Shown here in pieces: positions 1 through 10,362 of a stretch of 64,000 bases of DNA (the stretch's first letter is position 1; the number at the start of each line of letters is the position of its first letter). Below the pieces are notes generated by a model. It was not told the origin of the DNA and searched no databases. It saw only the letters and a program-made list of their open reading frames with translations. Both the position numbers and the translations under genes were made by a program. Source of the stretch: Ursus arctos (Eukaryota; Chordata; Mammalia; Carnivora; Ursidae); contig NW_026623008.1 in the NCBI RefSeq assembly GCF_023065955.2, positions 1,245,001 through 1,309,000 on the forward strand. The letters run 5' to 3'.

Positions 1-1166
1 CCTGTGACAGGGCTTAGTGCCAGGACCCCGTCGAGCCACAGAACTCAGCCATAGAGAAACAGTTCCAATGACACTCTGGGCAAAGTCGAGGATAAAGGTC
101 CCCAGCAACACAAAAAGGAAGAGAGGAGGGCACAGATGTGACCCTGGAAGTTTCAGAGGCTCCAGCTGGGGCCTGGCCTCTCCTCCAGGGGAGGGCCCCA
201 GGGTCCCCTCCTACCCTGAGACTGCATCTGGGCCAGCTCCAGGGACACTGGAAAGCACCTCCAGGAGCTTCTCACTCTGCTGGCAGCACCCCCAACCCCA
301 CCTCCGGGCTTGGTGTGTTGTGGGTCCCCTGGTCTCAAGGTCCCACCAGGACTGCTACCTGCAAATGTGGTGAGGCCAAAGTAGGCGACATCGGACAGCA
401 GCTCCACCTCTCTCCTGCACTTCAGCCACCTCTTTGCACCTGAGAGAAAAGGGAGCAGGAGCGGGGTGGTAAGGGTCAAATTCTTCCTTGGCTCCTCAGG
501 CTGCCAAGGTCCAGCCACCCCTCCAGCAGGCTGACACCGTCCTAAACCACACTCTTCTCTCGGTCCTGGCCTCCCTGCTGCTCCATGTTTCCCGCCTTGT
601 CTGAGAGTCTCCGGACAAGCTCCCCACCTGCAGCCATGCCCCTCTTCAGGGCCTGCCTGGGTAACTGCTCTGGACCCCAGAAGGGCCACAAGGGCAAGGA
701 GGATAGGACGGTGACTAAGAACCTAAGCCGAGACTGCCGTCCGGCATCAAACCCACCCGCCGCGTAGCTTGTTGTGATCTCGAACAAGTTAAATGCGTCT
801 ACGGAACCCCGAGTCCCTCCGTAAAACGGGGTACACGAACGGAGTCCTACCTGGGAACGTTTTGAGAATTAAACAGGCGGCGTTTGTGAAGCACCGAGAA
901 CGTTACTTGGCACAAAAGAAGTTGAGGTGTCACGTAACCACAAGCCGTTTCTCCCGCTCACACCTCCGCGCTGCGCCCCCAGCCCCGCTGTCCTCGCCCG
1001 CCGCCCGGACACACGCTGGGCCCCCCCCCTCCCCCGCCGCAGGCCCGGGCTCACCCGCCAAGCTATGCAGGGCGCCGCCCGCCGCGCTCCGCAGCCCGCC
1101 GCGGTAGTAGTCGTCCTTCTGCGCCGCGCGAACTACCTCCGCGGGACCGGCGGCCGCGAGGGCCAT
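1..1166 (-). CDS. PEX10: PEX10, peroxisome biogenesis RING E3 ligase, 5' part only (coding exons 1-2; the rest lies left of the window)
   Basis: PEX10 is a peroxisomal membrane protein. With PEX2 and PEX12 it forms the RING ubiquitin-ligase complex that ubiquitinates the PTS1 receptor PEX5 so that it can be recycled. Two coding exons are visible on the minus strand, at 1166-1055 and 439-359. Spliced, they give about 64 residues that I recognise as the PEX10 N-terminus: an initiator MALAAAG stretch, then [19 protein letters not shown], then [16 protein letters not shown]. The phase-1 junctions agree at both ends. The membrane segments and the C-terminal RING finger are encoded further left, outside the window; nothing resembling the next large exon is seen in 1-358. 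The start at 1166 is chosen because it matches the family start and has G at -3 and +4. The same frame stays open upstream to an ATG at 1664, but that extension looks like GC-rich promoter DNA. Confidence 0.95.
359..439 (-). CDS. PEX10: PEX10 coding exon 2
   Basis: The acceptor TCTCAG ends at 440 and the donor GCAG|GTAGCA starts at 358, giving 81 nt. The exon completes codon 38 as Gly and encodes [20 protein letters not shown] and the following GLTTFA, leaving phase 1 for exon 3. This stretch is well conserved in the PEX10 family. The residues Lys-Cys in KRWLKCRR differ from the human protein as I remember it, which is ordinary divergence. Confidence 0.93.
769..916 (+). mobile_element. MIR SINE remnant in PEX10 intron 1
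   Basis: The order of MIR landmarks is intact: a GTGATCT..AACAAGTTAA block, a CCTCCGTAAAACGGGG block (the usual CATCTGTAAAATGGGG), GAGAATTAAAC, and AGCACCGAGAACG..TTGGCACA. Many T/A positions have become C/G, creating new CpGs. It lies between PEX10 exons 1 and 2. Confidence 0.75.
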
Positions 1167-1562
1167 GTCCGCAGCTCGCGGGGGCCGGGGACCCGCCTGG
1201 CCACGCCTACGCAGGCGGTACTTGATGACGCCAGCGTGCGACGCAGACCTTGTACGTCCTGACGCGGGGGCGTGGCTGACGGGTACCCGCGCGGGGCGGA
1301 GCCGTGCAGGCGTTGGGAGGGGGCAACGTGAACGCGGGCAGGGGAGGGGGCGGGGGCCGGGGGCGGAGCCGCGAGGGGTGAGGGGCGACGTGGGCGCGGG
1401 CAGGGCCCGGGGCAGGGGGCGGAGCCGTGCGGGCCAGGGGCGGGCCCAGGGGCGGGGCCGCGAGGGGTCGGGGGCGGAGTCGGGACTCGAGGGTGTAGGT
1501 GCGGGCTGGGGCCTGATTCCGGGGCGGAGAGGACTTGATGGGGTTTCCGGCTTCGAAAGCTG
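930..1562 (-). promoter_or_regulatory. PEX10: PEX10 CpG-island promoter with GC-box array
   Basis: The block has very high GC and CpG density and covers exon 1 and its upstream flank. Between about 1290 and 1500 there are repeated GGGGCGGAG and GGGGCGGGGC (Sp1-type GC boxes). A TGATGACGCCAG element with a CRE-like TGACG core lies at about 1223-1234. No TATA box is obvious, as usual for a housekeeping CpG promoter. Whether it also fires to the right (plus strand) cannot be told from sequence. Confidence 0.75.
1055..1166 (-). CDS. PEX10: PEX10 coding exon 1
   Basis: It encodes residues 1-37 plus the first base of codon 38. The ATG is at 1166-1164. The donor on the minus strand is GCGG|GTGAGC with GT at 1054-1053. 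The exon lies inside the CpG island. Confidence 0.94.
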
Positions 1563-3065
1563 ATGTGGCGGGTTGGTGGTGAGCAGGGCTCGGGATCCAC
1601 GGTGACGACGACAAGACAGGCGCCGCTCCTCATCCAGCGGGCTGCCCTGCGCTGGGCTCTGCAAGTGCCAACCCTTGACCCCTCTCAGCTGCCCTGCTCA
1701 CAGAAGAGGGGCCAAGGGAGGCCACACAGCAGAAGGCCAGCGCTGGGAGAGCCCAAGTGCCCAGCCACAGGCCACAGCTGGACTTGAGCTGCGTGGGGAG
1801 GGGCAGGGGAGAGGGAGGTGGGAGGAAGGGTGGGGACCTGCTGCGCGTCTGTGCCCCACCTGCTGCCTGGCCAAGGGAGGGCAGGGGGCGCCCCAGACCG
1901 ACCTGAGTGGCACCAGGCCTGGCTGGCTGGGGAGGAGAAGCCCCTTGTCCTTTTGGCACTACAGGGCTGAGGAGCCCCGGAGCCTGTACCGACCTTGCCC
2001 AGGAGGGCATCGGGCGGGACAGGCTGCAGCGCTTGGCCTCCCCTCTGCTCCCCTCTGCAGGAGCACAGCCCACTGACAAGCAGCCAGGCTGCGGCGTGGC
2101 TGTGGAGACTGGCTCAGAGCTCACTGGTGGGTCCCCAGCTGTGGGCAGGCCCCTCCTAGAGGGAAGGCACGGTGGTTCCCGGAGTCCCTCTTGCTACTGG
2201 AGCCCCCATGCCCTTTTGGAGCCAAGCCCCTGCCCCTGTCCCTGATTCGTGGAGACAGAGGCTGCCTGAAGCTTCACTGGGCAGCCCAGGGGGGACCCTT
2301 CAGTGGGAGAGTGGGCGGGGAGGGGGGTGGGCAGGTGGAAGACTGAGGCCTTCACAAATTTCTGGTCAACTGCGTTTACCAGTCTGAAACACTCAGCTCC
2401 TTCCTGGTCCCAAAGACACCCTGGCCTGTGCGTTTGCACAGACAGACTCAGGGTCCACCGGCACCCAGTCGGCTTTGGTGGAGGCTCCCTTCCCTCACTG
2501 GCCGGTCCCACCCGCCTGCTCAGCACCACACCTTCCCGGCAGTTGTCCTGCCGAACCTCATGCCTGAGCAGGGCAAGGCCAGAAGTGATGTGACCAGGTG
2601 TGTGTTCTGAGCAGGTGGGACCTGGGGCCACCCGGGTTCAGACTCCGTTTCCAACCCTTGGTGCTGCGGCAGGTCTTCCCTGAGGACTTCAGGTTGGAAT
2701 CAGATTGCAGAATCGCCAGCAGGTGGCGCGGTCGGCCCATCTGCTCTACCAGGTCAGTGGGTAGAATTTTAGGGGATTAGGGAGTGAGTTTCACCCCAAA
2801 GTGTGAATCTGCATCAGAATTCAAGAGGTGGCAGAGTGAGTCTGATCTCCTCTGGCAGAAGGGTAGAGGGCCCTGTGGACCTGCGCCAGGCTTGAGGTGG
2901 CCGGCTGGAGTCCAGCCCTGGTGTGGGGCTGCCGTCCTCGGGCTTGGCATACGGTAAGGAGTTGCTCCATTTTTAAACTGAGTGTGCTATTTCCTGCATG
3001 CAATGAGGCCAAGCCACTGGCCATGCTGACCAGGAGCACTGCCGGGCTGGTGTCTGACCTCACCA

Positions 3066-3215
3066 GCTGTGACTTCAGCAGGTCCTTGGTCACCCACAGA
3101 GACCTCTCACATACATTCTGCTGTAACCCCCAGACCTCTGTTTTCAGCTCTGTGAAATGGGAATGCTGATAGAATTAGCTGGTGTTTATTTAAGGAGCCT
3201 ACCATGGCAGCGCAT
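3066..3215 (+). mobile_element. Probable MIR remnant
   Basis: It shows a GACTTCAGCAGGTCCTTGGTCACC block followed about 90 bp later by CTCTGTGAAATGGGAATGCT, then TAGAATTAGCTGG. This is the arrangement of a diverged plus-strand MIR with an insertion or loss in the middle. Confidence 0.5.
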
Positions 3216-5124
3216 GAGTCACCTGGATCACAGGCCACCCTTGGAGCAGGAGTGTGACTATCAGCACACAGTGTCCCATGTCCCTCCTTGGGATTCCTGC
3301 TCTGGCCCCTCACTGAGGCCTGCTGCATACCTCAGCCCCGGGTCCCTGCCTCATCTCCCACCTCCACCCAGCACCACCCAGCAGCCTACTGGGGAAGCCA
3401 GCGGTCAGCTGCCAGCTTGTCTGTGTCCCTCTGCTCCACCAGGGAGGCCGGCTTCACCGGGCACAGCCTTCCTGCTTGGGTGGCCGCTGTACCACTAAGC
3501 CTGGCACACATCGGTGCTCAGGAAAGCAGTGCCGGGAGGAGAGAAGAAAGAACAACAGTGTGGGTCAGCTTGTTGCCCCTGTTCTCACTAAGGTGGTCTC
3601 AGCATGTGACTCCCTCCCCCAATCCCCAGGGCTCAGGGTCCTCCTGTCAGATGCCGGGTGGGGTGCACCCCTGTCCTGGGACTGGGAGTGGGGATTCCCA
3701 GGCAGAGATGCCAACCCAGGGGGCAGGAGGTTGGGGGACACGGGAAGCTGGAGAAGGCTGCGTGTGTGTCCAGACGCCACATGCTTTGGTGCTGGGCCCG
3801 GGACCCCGATGGGGCAGGTGCCCTGGGGGTGCAGAGCAGAGGTGGGCACTGCTGCCTTTTGTGGGGAGTGGCTTCTGGACAAACCTGGAGAACAGGTTCC
3901 TCAACGCTGTGGCTGCCTGGAGGGCTTGGCGGCCCAGGAATGCACCTCACTGTACCGGCTGGCATGGGTGTGCAGCGGCCATGGGGTAGCCATGGGGTGG
4001 GCAGGGGCTGGGGGCAGCTGGGGAGAGGAGGGGAGTCCTGGGTGCAGATGGGCAGCACCTCCAGAACGGAGCCAGGGCTGCACACACTGGGACTCCCGCC
4101 AGCCCCCTGAGCAGAGGCCTCCTCAGCCAAGGGGTGGTCCCATAGCAGTGCCCAGTGGGGGGGGGGGGCTTGTTAGATGGGGTCAGGACAAGGGGCTGGA
4201 GTGCAGAGACTGGGTTTGGGGCTTGGGCTTGTCTGGGAGGTGATGTCCGTGATTCCAGGGCGCAGGTGGGTGGCTGGGGACCAGCGTGTCCTTGTGCTGG
4301 TCAGGGATAGGATTTTCCTGGCAGACCTGTGCGTCTGGCAGGAGCAGAGCCAGCCTGGCGCTCTGGGGGCTTGGGGCCATGGTCAGGGTTTCACAGGAGC
4401 CACAGCAGGAATCCAAACTTGGGGGCTGAGGAAGGGGTTACCATCATGTGGCAGAGCTAAGAGATCAAAGCTCAAAGAGGCTGTTCTTTGGTTAAAGCAG
4501 GCACCAGGTGAACCCCAGGTCTGTCTGGTCCCACATTTGTACCCTAATGGTTTTTCCTGTTGCTGGGCGGGGGTGGGGTCTCCGTGTAGATGTGGCCATC
4601 ATCCTGGGCTGAGCTGGTTGGTATGACACTAAGGGCCCAAGGAAGAGACAATTCAGGAGGGCTTCCTGGACGAAGAGGCTTTGCACTGGCAGAAAGAGAT
4701 GGAGGGCTCTATCCGGACAAGGGGGGGTCATCCTCTCGGCCTCTTGTGGTGCTGGAGGGAGAAAGAAAGGGAGGCAGGGGGAAGGCCAGGCCCCTGCAGG
4801 GTGGGGTGCCCAGAAGAGTGAAGACCCATGGACCAGGGAGAGCCCGAGAGGGAAGCCTCAGCCAGCCCACGGGCCGGGCAGGGTGTTGAGAGCGGCACCG
4901 GTCACCCGTGCACTCCTCTCACTCCGGCCAGGGGAGTGGCCTCCATCCCGGGGTGCTGGGAGGTCAGGCCCTGTCCTGGGGCCATGTCCTAGGTGGGGCT
5001 GTGGGCAGGTGGCCACTTTTGAGGGACTGAGTGCTGGAGGCTCTTTGGAGACTCTCCTGGGGTGCCACTGTCCTCCTAGCAGCCTCTTTGTTGTGGCGAG
5101 CGGGGGATGGGGCTGCCGCGTCTG

Positions 5125-5260
5125 CACAGTGATGCGACCCTGGACAGGTCTCCACCTCTCCTGGGCCTTGGTTTCCTCTTCTGTGGTGAAAGGCTGTAGA
5201 GACACTCACCTCTCAGGGCTCTGAGAGCCACAGGACACGTGCACAGTGCTGGCAGGCATG
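5125..5260 (+). mobile_element. MIR SINE remnant
   Basis: Matches to MIR landmarks occur in order: ATGCGACCCTGGACAGGTC, CTGGGCCTTGGTTTCCTC, TTCTGTGGTGAAAGG, CTCACCTCTCAGGG and GCACAGTGCTGGCA. It lies on the plus strand. Confidence 0.75.
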
Positions 5261-8200
5261 GACTCTGGGCGGCTGAGTGGGCTCGGGGTCCTGGGAAGTG
5301 TGGACAGCAGGTGGTAAAAGCCTCCGCTGGCAGAGCAGGGGTTTGTTGGTGCCTGTGCCGGGGAGGTCAGTCTGGGGGGCACTGCTGACCTGTCCCTGCT
5401 CTGTTTGCAGAGCAGGTGCTGGCCTGCGGTAGGGGGAGGGACTGCGTGGGCGGGTGCCGCCGGTAGGACAGGTGCTCCTGGGGACCCACCCTGCCCCTGT
5501 CTCCTCCAGGTCAGGGCTCTGGGAGCACCACGATTGGCTGCGGTGCTGCGTCTGTTGCTTTCTGAGCGTGGGATCTGGAGATCTGTTCCAACCTACTGAC
5601 GTCGGCAGCTGCCAAGGGCAATAGCTCCTCCCTCTCCTCCGCCCCGCTCGGGGTGCGCTCCGGTGAGCCAGAAAGAGGCGGAGGGGTTATTGTAGCTTCA
5701 GGGTTGAAGAACTGAGGCTATTGAAGGCCCATGACCTACCCGGTCTTAGATGTGAGAGTCTGGAAGTGACAAGGCCTGTGAGGTCTCCTGCGTGTGGGAC
5801 AGGTGCTCCTGCCAGCGGCCTGAGTGTGCCCTGGGGCTCTCCTGTGCGAAGAGAGGCCAGTGGGCAGGGGCTGAGGTCTCCAGCCAAAGGCTCTGGGTAT
5901 TCCCGCCCCTCTGCACACTCATTGTTGGGGCCCGTTTATTGGCTATAAACCGACAAACAGGTGTGACCTACCAACACGTGTCACCAAAGGCCAGGGCCGA
6001 GTGGGGACCTGACGAGGGGCATGCCCCCGCTGGATTTGGCGGTTCTGGGCGTGTGGCGGGGCTGAGCACGCTTACAGGTCAGCCCCTGGTCCCTGCCTCA
6101 CCACCCCTGCAGCACCGAACCGTCTTATCTTGGCTCCAGAGCCTTCAGAGGCCCCAGTCCCTGGAGGAGAGGGTTGTAGGTCTGACCTTGGCACTGGAGG
6201 CCCCATGGATTTTACGGGCACCTTGAAAGTGGGGTTGCAGGAACACGGGTGCCCTGTTAGGTGAACGCTGCCCCTGCCCAGAGGGTACCTCCAGGTACCA
6301 TCTCGTCCAGGACTGTCCCTCCAGTCTCCCTGCTCCACGTGCCTACACAGGCGTGATCCCCCTTCACAGTCCTTTATGATCGGGGGAAGTGGTCTGCTGC
6401 CTGCTTCCTTAAAACGTGAGCCGGGTAAGTGTGGCACTTCTGATGGATCACTGCACTGTCCCTGGTTCTAGGAGGGGCTTCAGAAGTTTTCCTGAACAAA
6501 GAAAGGAACAAATGACCTCTCGTTTTGGGGCCGAGGGCAGGAAGGGGTGCCCCCAAACAGCCGCTCCTGGCCTGGGGGCTGGCAGGGTCCTTGCAACCTT
6601 GCCCCGGCCCCTCCTTCCCCCTTGCTCTGTGGCCCCAGCAGACGGCCTGGGGTGCCGTCGGGTGAGGGGAGCCTGGCAGGCAGGACTTTAGGAGGTGTCC
6701 CCTCACGCAGTCTCCACTGGAGACAGTGGCCCAGGTGTCCTCTTGTGCCTGTGGGATAGCTCAGCTGTGTCCCCAGGCCATCCACAGGGGTGGGGGCAGT
6801 GGGCATGTGCGCAGCTCCTCCAGCCTTGCTTGGCCCTGGGCACCTGCCTGGGATCACCAGGGCGGGGGGGGGGGGGTAGCTCATCCAGGGGCTCAGGCAG
6901 TTGGAAGAGGCATTTGGGGAGACCAGGCCAGTGGGCTCGCCTTTTGTCCTTAGTCTCCGAGGCCTTGGATTCTGGGAGCAGGCTGGAGGTGGAGGACAGG
7001 TCTGTGGACTATGGGCGAAGGTGGGCCTGGGTGCAAGCTTCCGGCCCTGTCCCCTGGGTTGTCCTAGAACCCTGTGGGCAGGGCCGGAAGCCTTGGGCAA
7101 GTCCCCAGCGCCTCGATAACATGGGCACCAGAGGGGAGCACAGAGCACGGGATGCGGCAAGGGATGGCCAAGGTGGCTCCCAGCCTCTAGTGGGGCATTT
7201 CCCCGCCTGGAGCCTGTTTCCCCCCACCCCTGCCCCTGGTGCAAAATGGGGTGAGTAATGTCCCACTGCCTTTTTTTTAAATCGCAGCCACTCCCGTGCC
7301 CATGACCTGTCCCAGCCACCCCCTCTCCTGGGCTGAAAGCCCCCTGACCCCTGTTATTCCCAACTCAGCCTTACCCGGGCCGCCATGCATCATGGTCCCC
7401 AGCACCCCTGAACCCCCACGTCCAGTTAGAGGACACCCCCACCCTGGGCCCGACACCCCTCACCATGCTGGCATCCTTGCTGTCCAAGGCCCCCCCAGTG
7501 TCTGCTCCCCATCCCTCAGTGGTGGCTCCAAGGACAGTCCTCTCTCCCTGCCCCCGGCCGTGCACCCACCTGCGAGCATAACACTTCTCAAGAGGATACG
7601 CTTCCTACCCCGCTTCCTCTCCTTTCCACCCCCACCGCACCAGGCCCAGGCCTCCCAGGCCTGTGGGCCTCCGTGGCCCTCCTCCCTCGTGGGACCCGAG
7701 GGACCCCCTCTGTCTCCCTGTCAGTCTGCTCTGGCTGCCTGCTTCCACGCGCCTGCCCAGCCGGCCACCCCAGGTCGCGTGGGTCCTGGGTGTGCCGTTG
7801 GTGGGCCTGCAGTCACGGACGCTCACGGTGAAGCTGCCAGCAGAGGGAGAGGAGACTTCTGATCTGTGCCCCTCCCCCTAGCAGCCGGGCGTGGGAGGCC
7901 ACGGCCTGCCCCACGGGGGTGTGAGGACAGTGAGGAGGAGCAGGGACAGCTGCCCCCAGCGGTGGCGGGCCCTCCGCCGAGAGATGAGCTCCTTCAGCTG
8001 CGCAGGCTAATCCTTGGAGGACGCCAGGGGCTTCAGGCCCAGTTCAGTCGCGCTGGGACCTGGGGCTCCGCACCAGCCCCAGGCCGTGGATCAGAGGGCC
8101 CTTCCTGCCGCACAGCCTTTGCACACACTGTCGCTTCTGCCTCAAGTGTCCCCCTCTGCAGAGGGTCCTGCTCACGGCCGAAGCCGGGGCATGGCCGGCC

Positions 8201-8896
8201 CCTGGGCCCCTCTGAGCCCCTTTGCACCCTCCTCCGCTCTGCAGCTTTGCGGCCGCTTGGCTGGTGGGTACGGTGCTGTCTCAGGGTCTCTGGCCATGGG
8301 TCAGGAGCTCAGTGAGTGCCGGGCTAAGGACGCAGGGGTGCGGGGACATGCCCTGGGCCGCCTCCTCCCTCCTCCTGCCCCAAGCCTTGACTTACCTCTC
8401 GCTGTCAGCAGACTCCAGCCTCCACCCCAAAGACCAGCATCTCTTTTGCGCTGCGGGGAGCTGTCGGATGGAGGCATTCGAGGCAGGGTCTCTGCTGTCC
8501 CTCACGGGCCCTAGGCTGTAGGATTCCATTTTAACCACCCCCTCCCATGCTATGGGGTGGAGAACCCCCTTACATCCCCCCCTGGAGCTGCCTGTCGGGC
8601 CCCGAGTGGCACTTTCAAGTGGAGAAGATGGGGTTCAGGCAGGGGCAGGGAGCCTCCGGTCTGTTGGTGGGTGTGGGGGCTTCCCAGGCCTATCTCCGTT
8701 TGTGGGGTGGAAACCCAGTTCTTTGTGCCCTGCCCCCATGGGGTGTCCTCCTGGTAAAAGCACGGGAAGGCGTCCTCAGGCGCGGGGGTCCCAGGGCGTG
8801 AAGACTGGGAGTGGCCTGTGCCTGCCTTCCAGGCTGGGCTTCTCTGGACCCCCAGCTCGTGGACACCACATCTGCTGTCTCCTGCAGGGGAGAGGG

Positions 8897-8972
8897 TACT
8901 CAGCACCCACTTTACGGATGAGGAAACCAAGGCTCAGAGAGAAGCTTCCGGGCTGTGGTTTCGAACCGCGTT
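8897..8972 (-). mobile_element. MIR SINE fragment
   Basis: The core ACTTTACGGATGAGGAAACC and AAGGCTCAGAGAGAAGCTTC is the reverse complement of the MIR CTCAGTTTCCTCATCTGTAAAA region. Confidence 0.75.
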
Positions 8973-9299
8973 CTGACCGTGAGACCCCCACTTCCTCAGG
9001 AGTCCTCAAGCGCAGAGAGCCGCAGGGACCACTCCTCGCGACAAATGGATCGCCATTTGCCCGTCTGGTCCGGCCGAGATGCGCCCTGGAGGGTGTTCGC
9101 GGTGCATCTTTTGTCTTTGGTATTTCTCAGCATGGATAGTGTTGTTTTGCCGCAATTTTAAAAAATCAGGAAACGGACCCATTTCCAATCTGAGCAATTT
9201 CTTGGGGACCCCGGAGTGTTTTGTGCAGCGGTGACTGAGCCGTGCGCGTGGGCTCGCGAGCCGGCTGGGAGGTCTCCAGGAATTCCGAGAGCTGGTTGT

Positions 9300-9750
9300 G
9301 ACACACGGCCGTTATTAAAATCAAATTAAACTAATTAAATTATGTAAAACATATAAATTATAAAAAAAGCAAGGTAATGAACAGTCACACTTGTCGCCTC
9401 TTGATCAGTCACCATGCTGTTATCTGCATCCTTATCTTGACACCGCGGAGCCTGTGCCATCTGCCCCACGGAAGTCCCGGGGGGATGGGGTGTGACCGCG
9501 TTTCCTCCCAGCTGGAAATTGGCTGCCACGGGCGTATTTCCATGGAAATTGGCAAACAGCACCCATCAAGGCTTTTACCCCCAGGGAGCAGGTTGATAAA
9601 TCTTGACCAGGACGTTCCTGGTTATTAGCATTAGCTGATACTTACTACGTTAGACATGAAAACTAATCACTTAAAACACTCTTGTTGATGCAGTCTCACT
9701 AAATAAAAACCAACGGATTACGTGTGAATATAAAGAATATTCCTCATTTT
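9300..9750. other. AT-richer intergenic stretch, origin unclear
   Basis: The stretch is low-GC compared with everything around it, with blocks such as TTATTAAAATCAAATTAAAC near 9311. It directly abuts the L1 remnant, so it may be diverged L1 3' UTR or another old insertion. No open frame or RNA gene is seen. Confidence 0.4.
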
Positions 9751-10362
9751 TTGTCGGGGTGGCGTTGAGGTGTGGTGTTCTGTTAGTTTCAGGTGCACTC
9801 GCCGTCCTGCGCGTCACGCCGCCCCCAGCACGATGACGTAATTGCGTCTTGCTGACTGTATTCCCCACGCTGTCCTTTCCATCCCGGGACTTATCTCTCC
9901 ATCCCCCCACCTGCCTCCCCTCAGGAGACCCCCAGCGCGTTCTCTGTATCCGAGAGTCTGTGTCTTAGCTCCTTTGCTCTGTTTTAGGTCCCACAGGTGT
10001 ATGAGATCATGCGGTGTTTGTCTTTCTCTGACGGACTGATTTCACTCAGCATAATAGCCTCTAGTTCCGTCCACGTCGTTGCAGATGGCAAACTTGCTCT
10101 TTTTGACGGCCGAGTAATATTCCACGGTGCGTAGACCGCGTCTTCATCTATCGACGGGCTCCTGAGCTGCTTCCGTGTCTTGGCTTCCGTAAATAATGCT
10201 GTGGTAAACATCGGGGTGCTTACATCTTGTCGGTTAGTGTTTTTGTATCTTTGGGTAAACACCGAGCAGTGGAATTACTGGCTCATATGGTAGCTCTGTT
10301 TATAATTTTTGAGGGACTACCGTACTATTTTCCATAGTGGCCGCACCAACTTACATGAATAT
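9751..10362 (-). mobile_element. LINE-1 3' fragment (end of ORF2)
   Basis: Read on the minus strand, the segment encodes the C-terminal end of an L1 ORF2 protein. The diagnostic stretches are APWNITRPSKRASL (from the usual WNITRP/MEYYSAIK-like block), TWTELEAIMLSEISPSEKDK, and a terminal MISYTCGT before the stop near 9984. Upstream the frame is broken, so this is a 5'-truncated, dead copy. It retains a surprising number of CpGs for an old L1. Confidence 0.85.

Larger units (their letters stand above)
1563..9300. other. Intergenic GC-rich DNA upstream of PEX10
   Basis: I see no convincing exon, RNA gene or promoter here. The sequence is GC-rich with long chance open frames on both strands that lack recognisable domains. 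It contains old MIR fragments (listed separately) and a 13-G run at 6864-6876. Around 4640-4690 is a short stretch resembling an L2 fragment (a GGAGGGCTTCCTGGA-type motif). Confidence 0.6.

Noticed and set aside
1167..1664. N-terminal extension of PEX10 to an in-frame ATG at 1664
   Set aside because: The extension consists of GC-box promoter DNA translated to Pro/Arg-rich text. The family start aligns at 1166 with a strong initiation context.
9984..10262. Minus-strand open frame with protein similarity
   Set aside because: It is the C-terminal end of a dead L1 ORF2, not a host gene.
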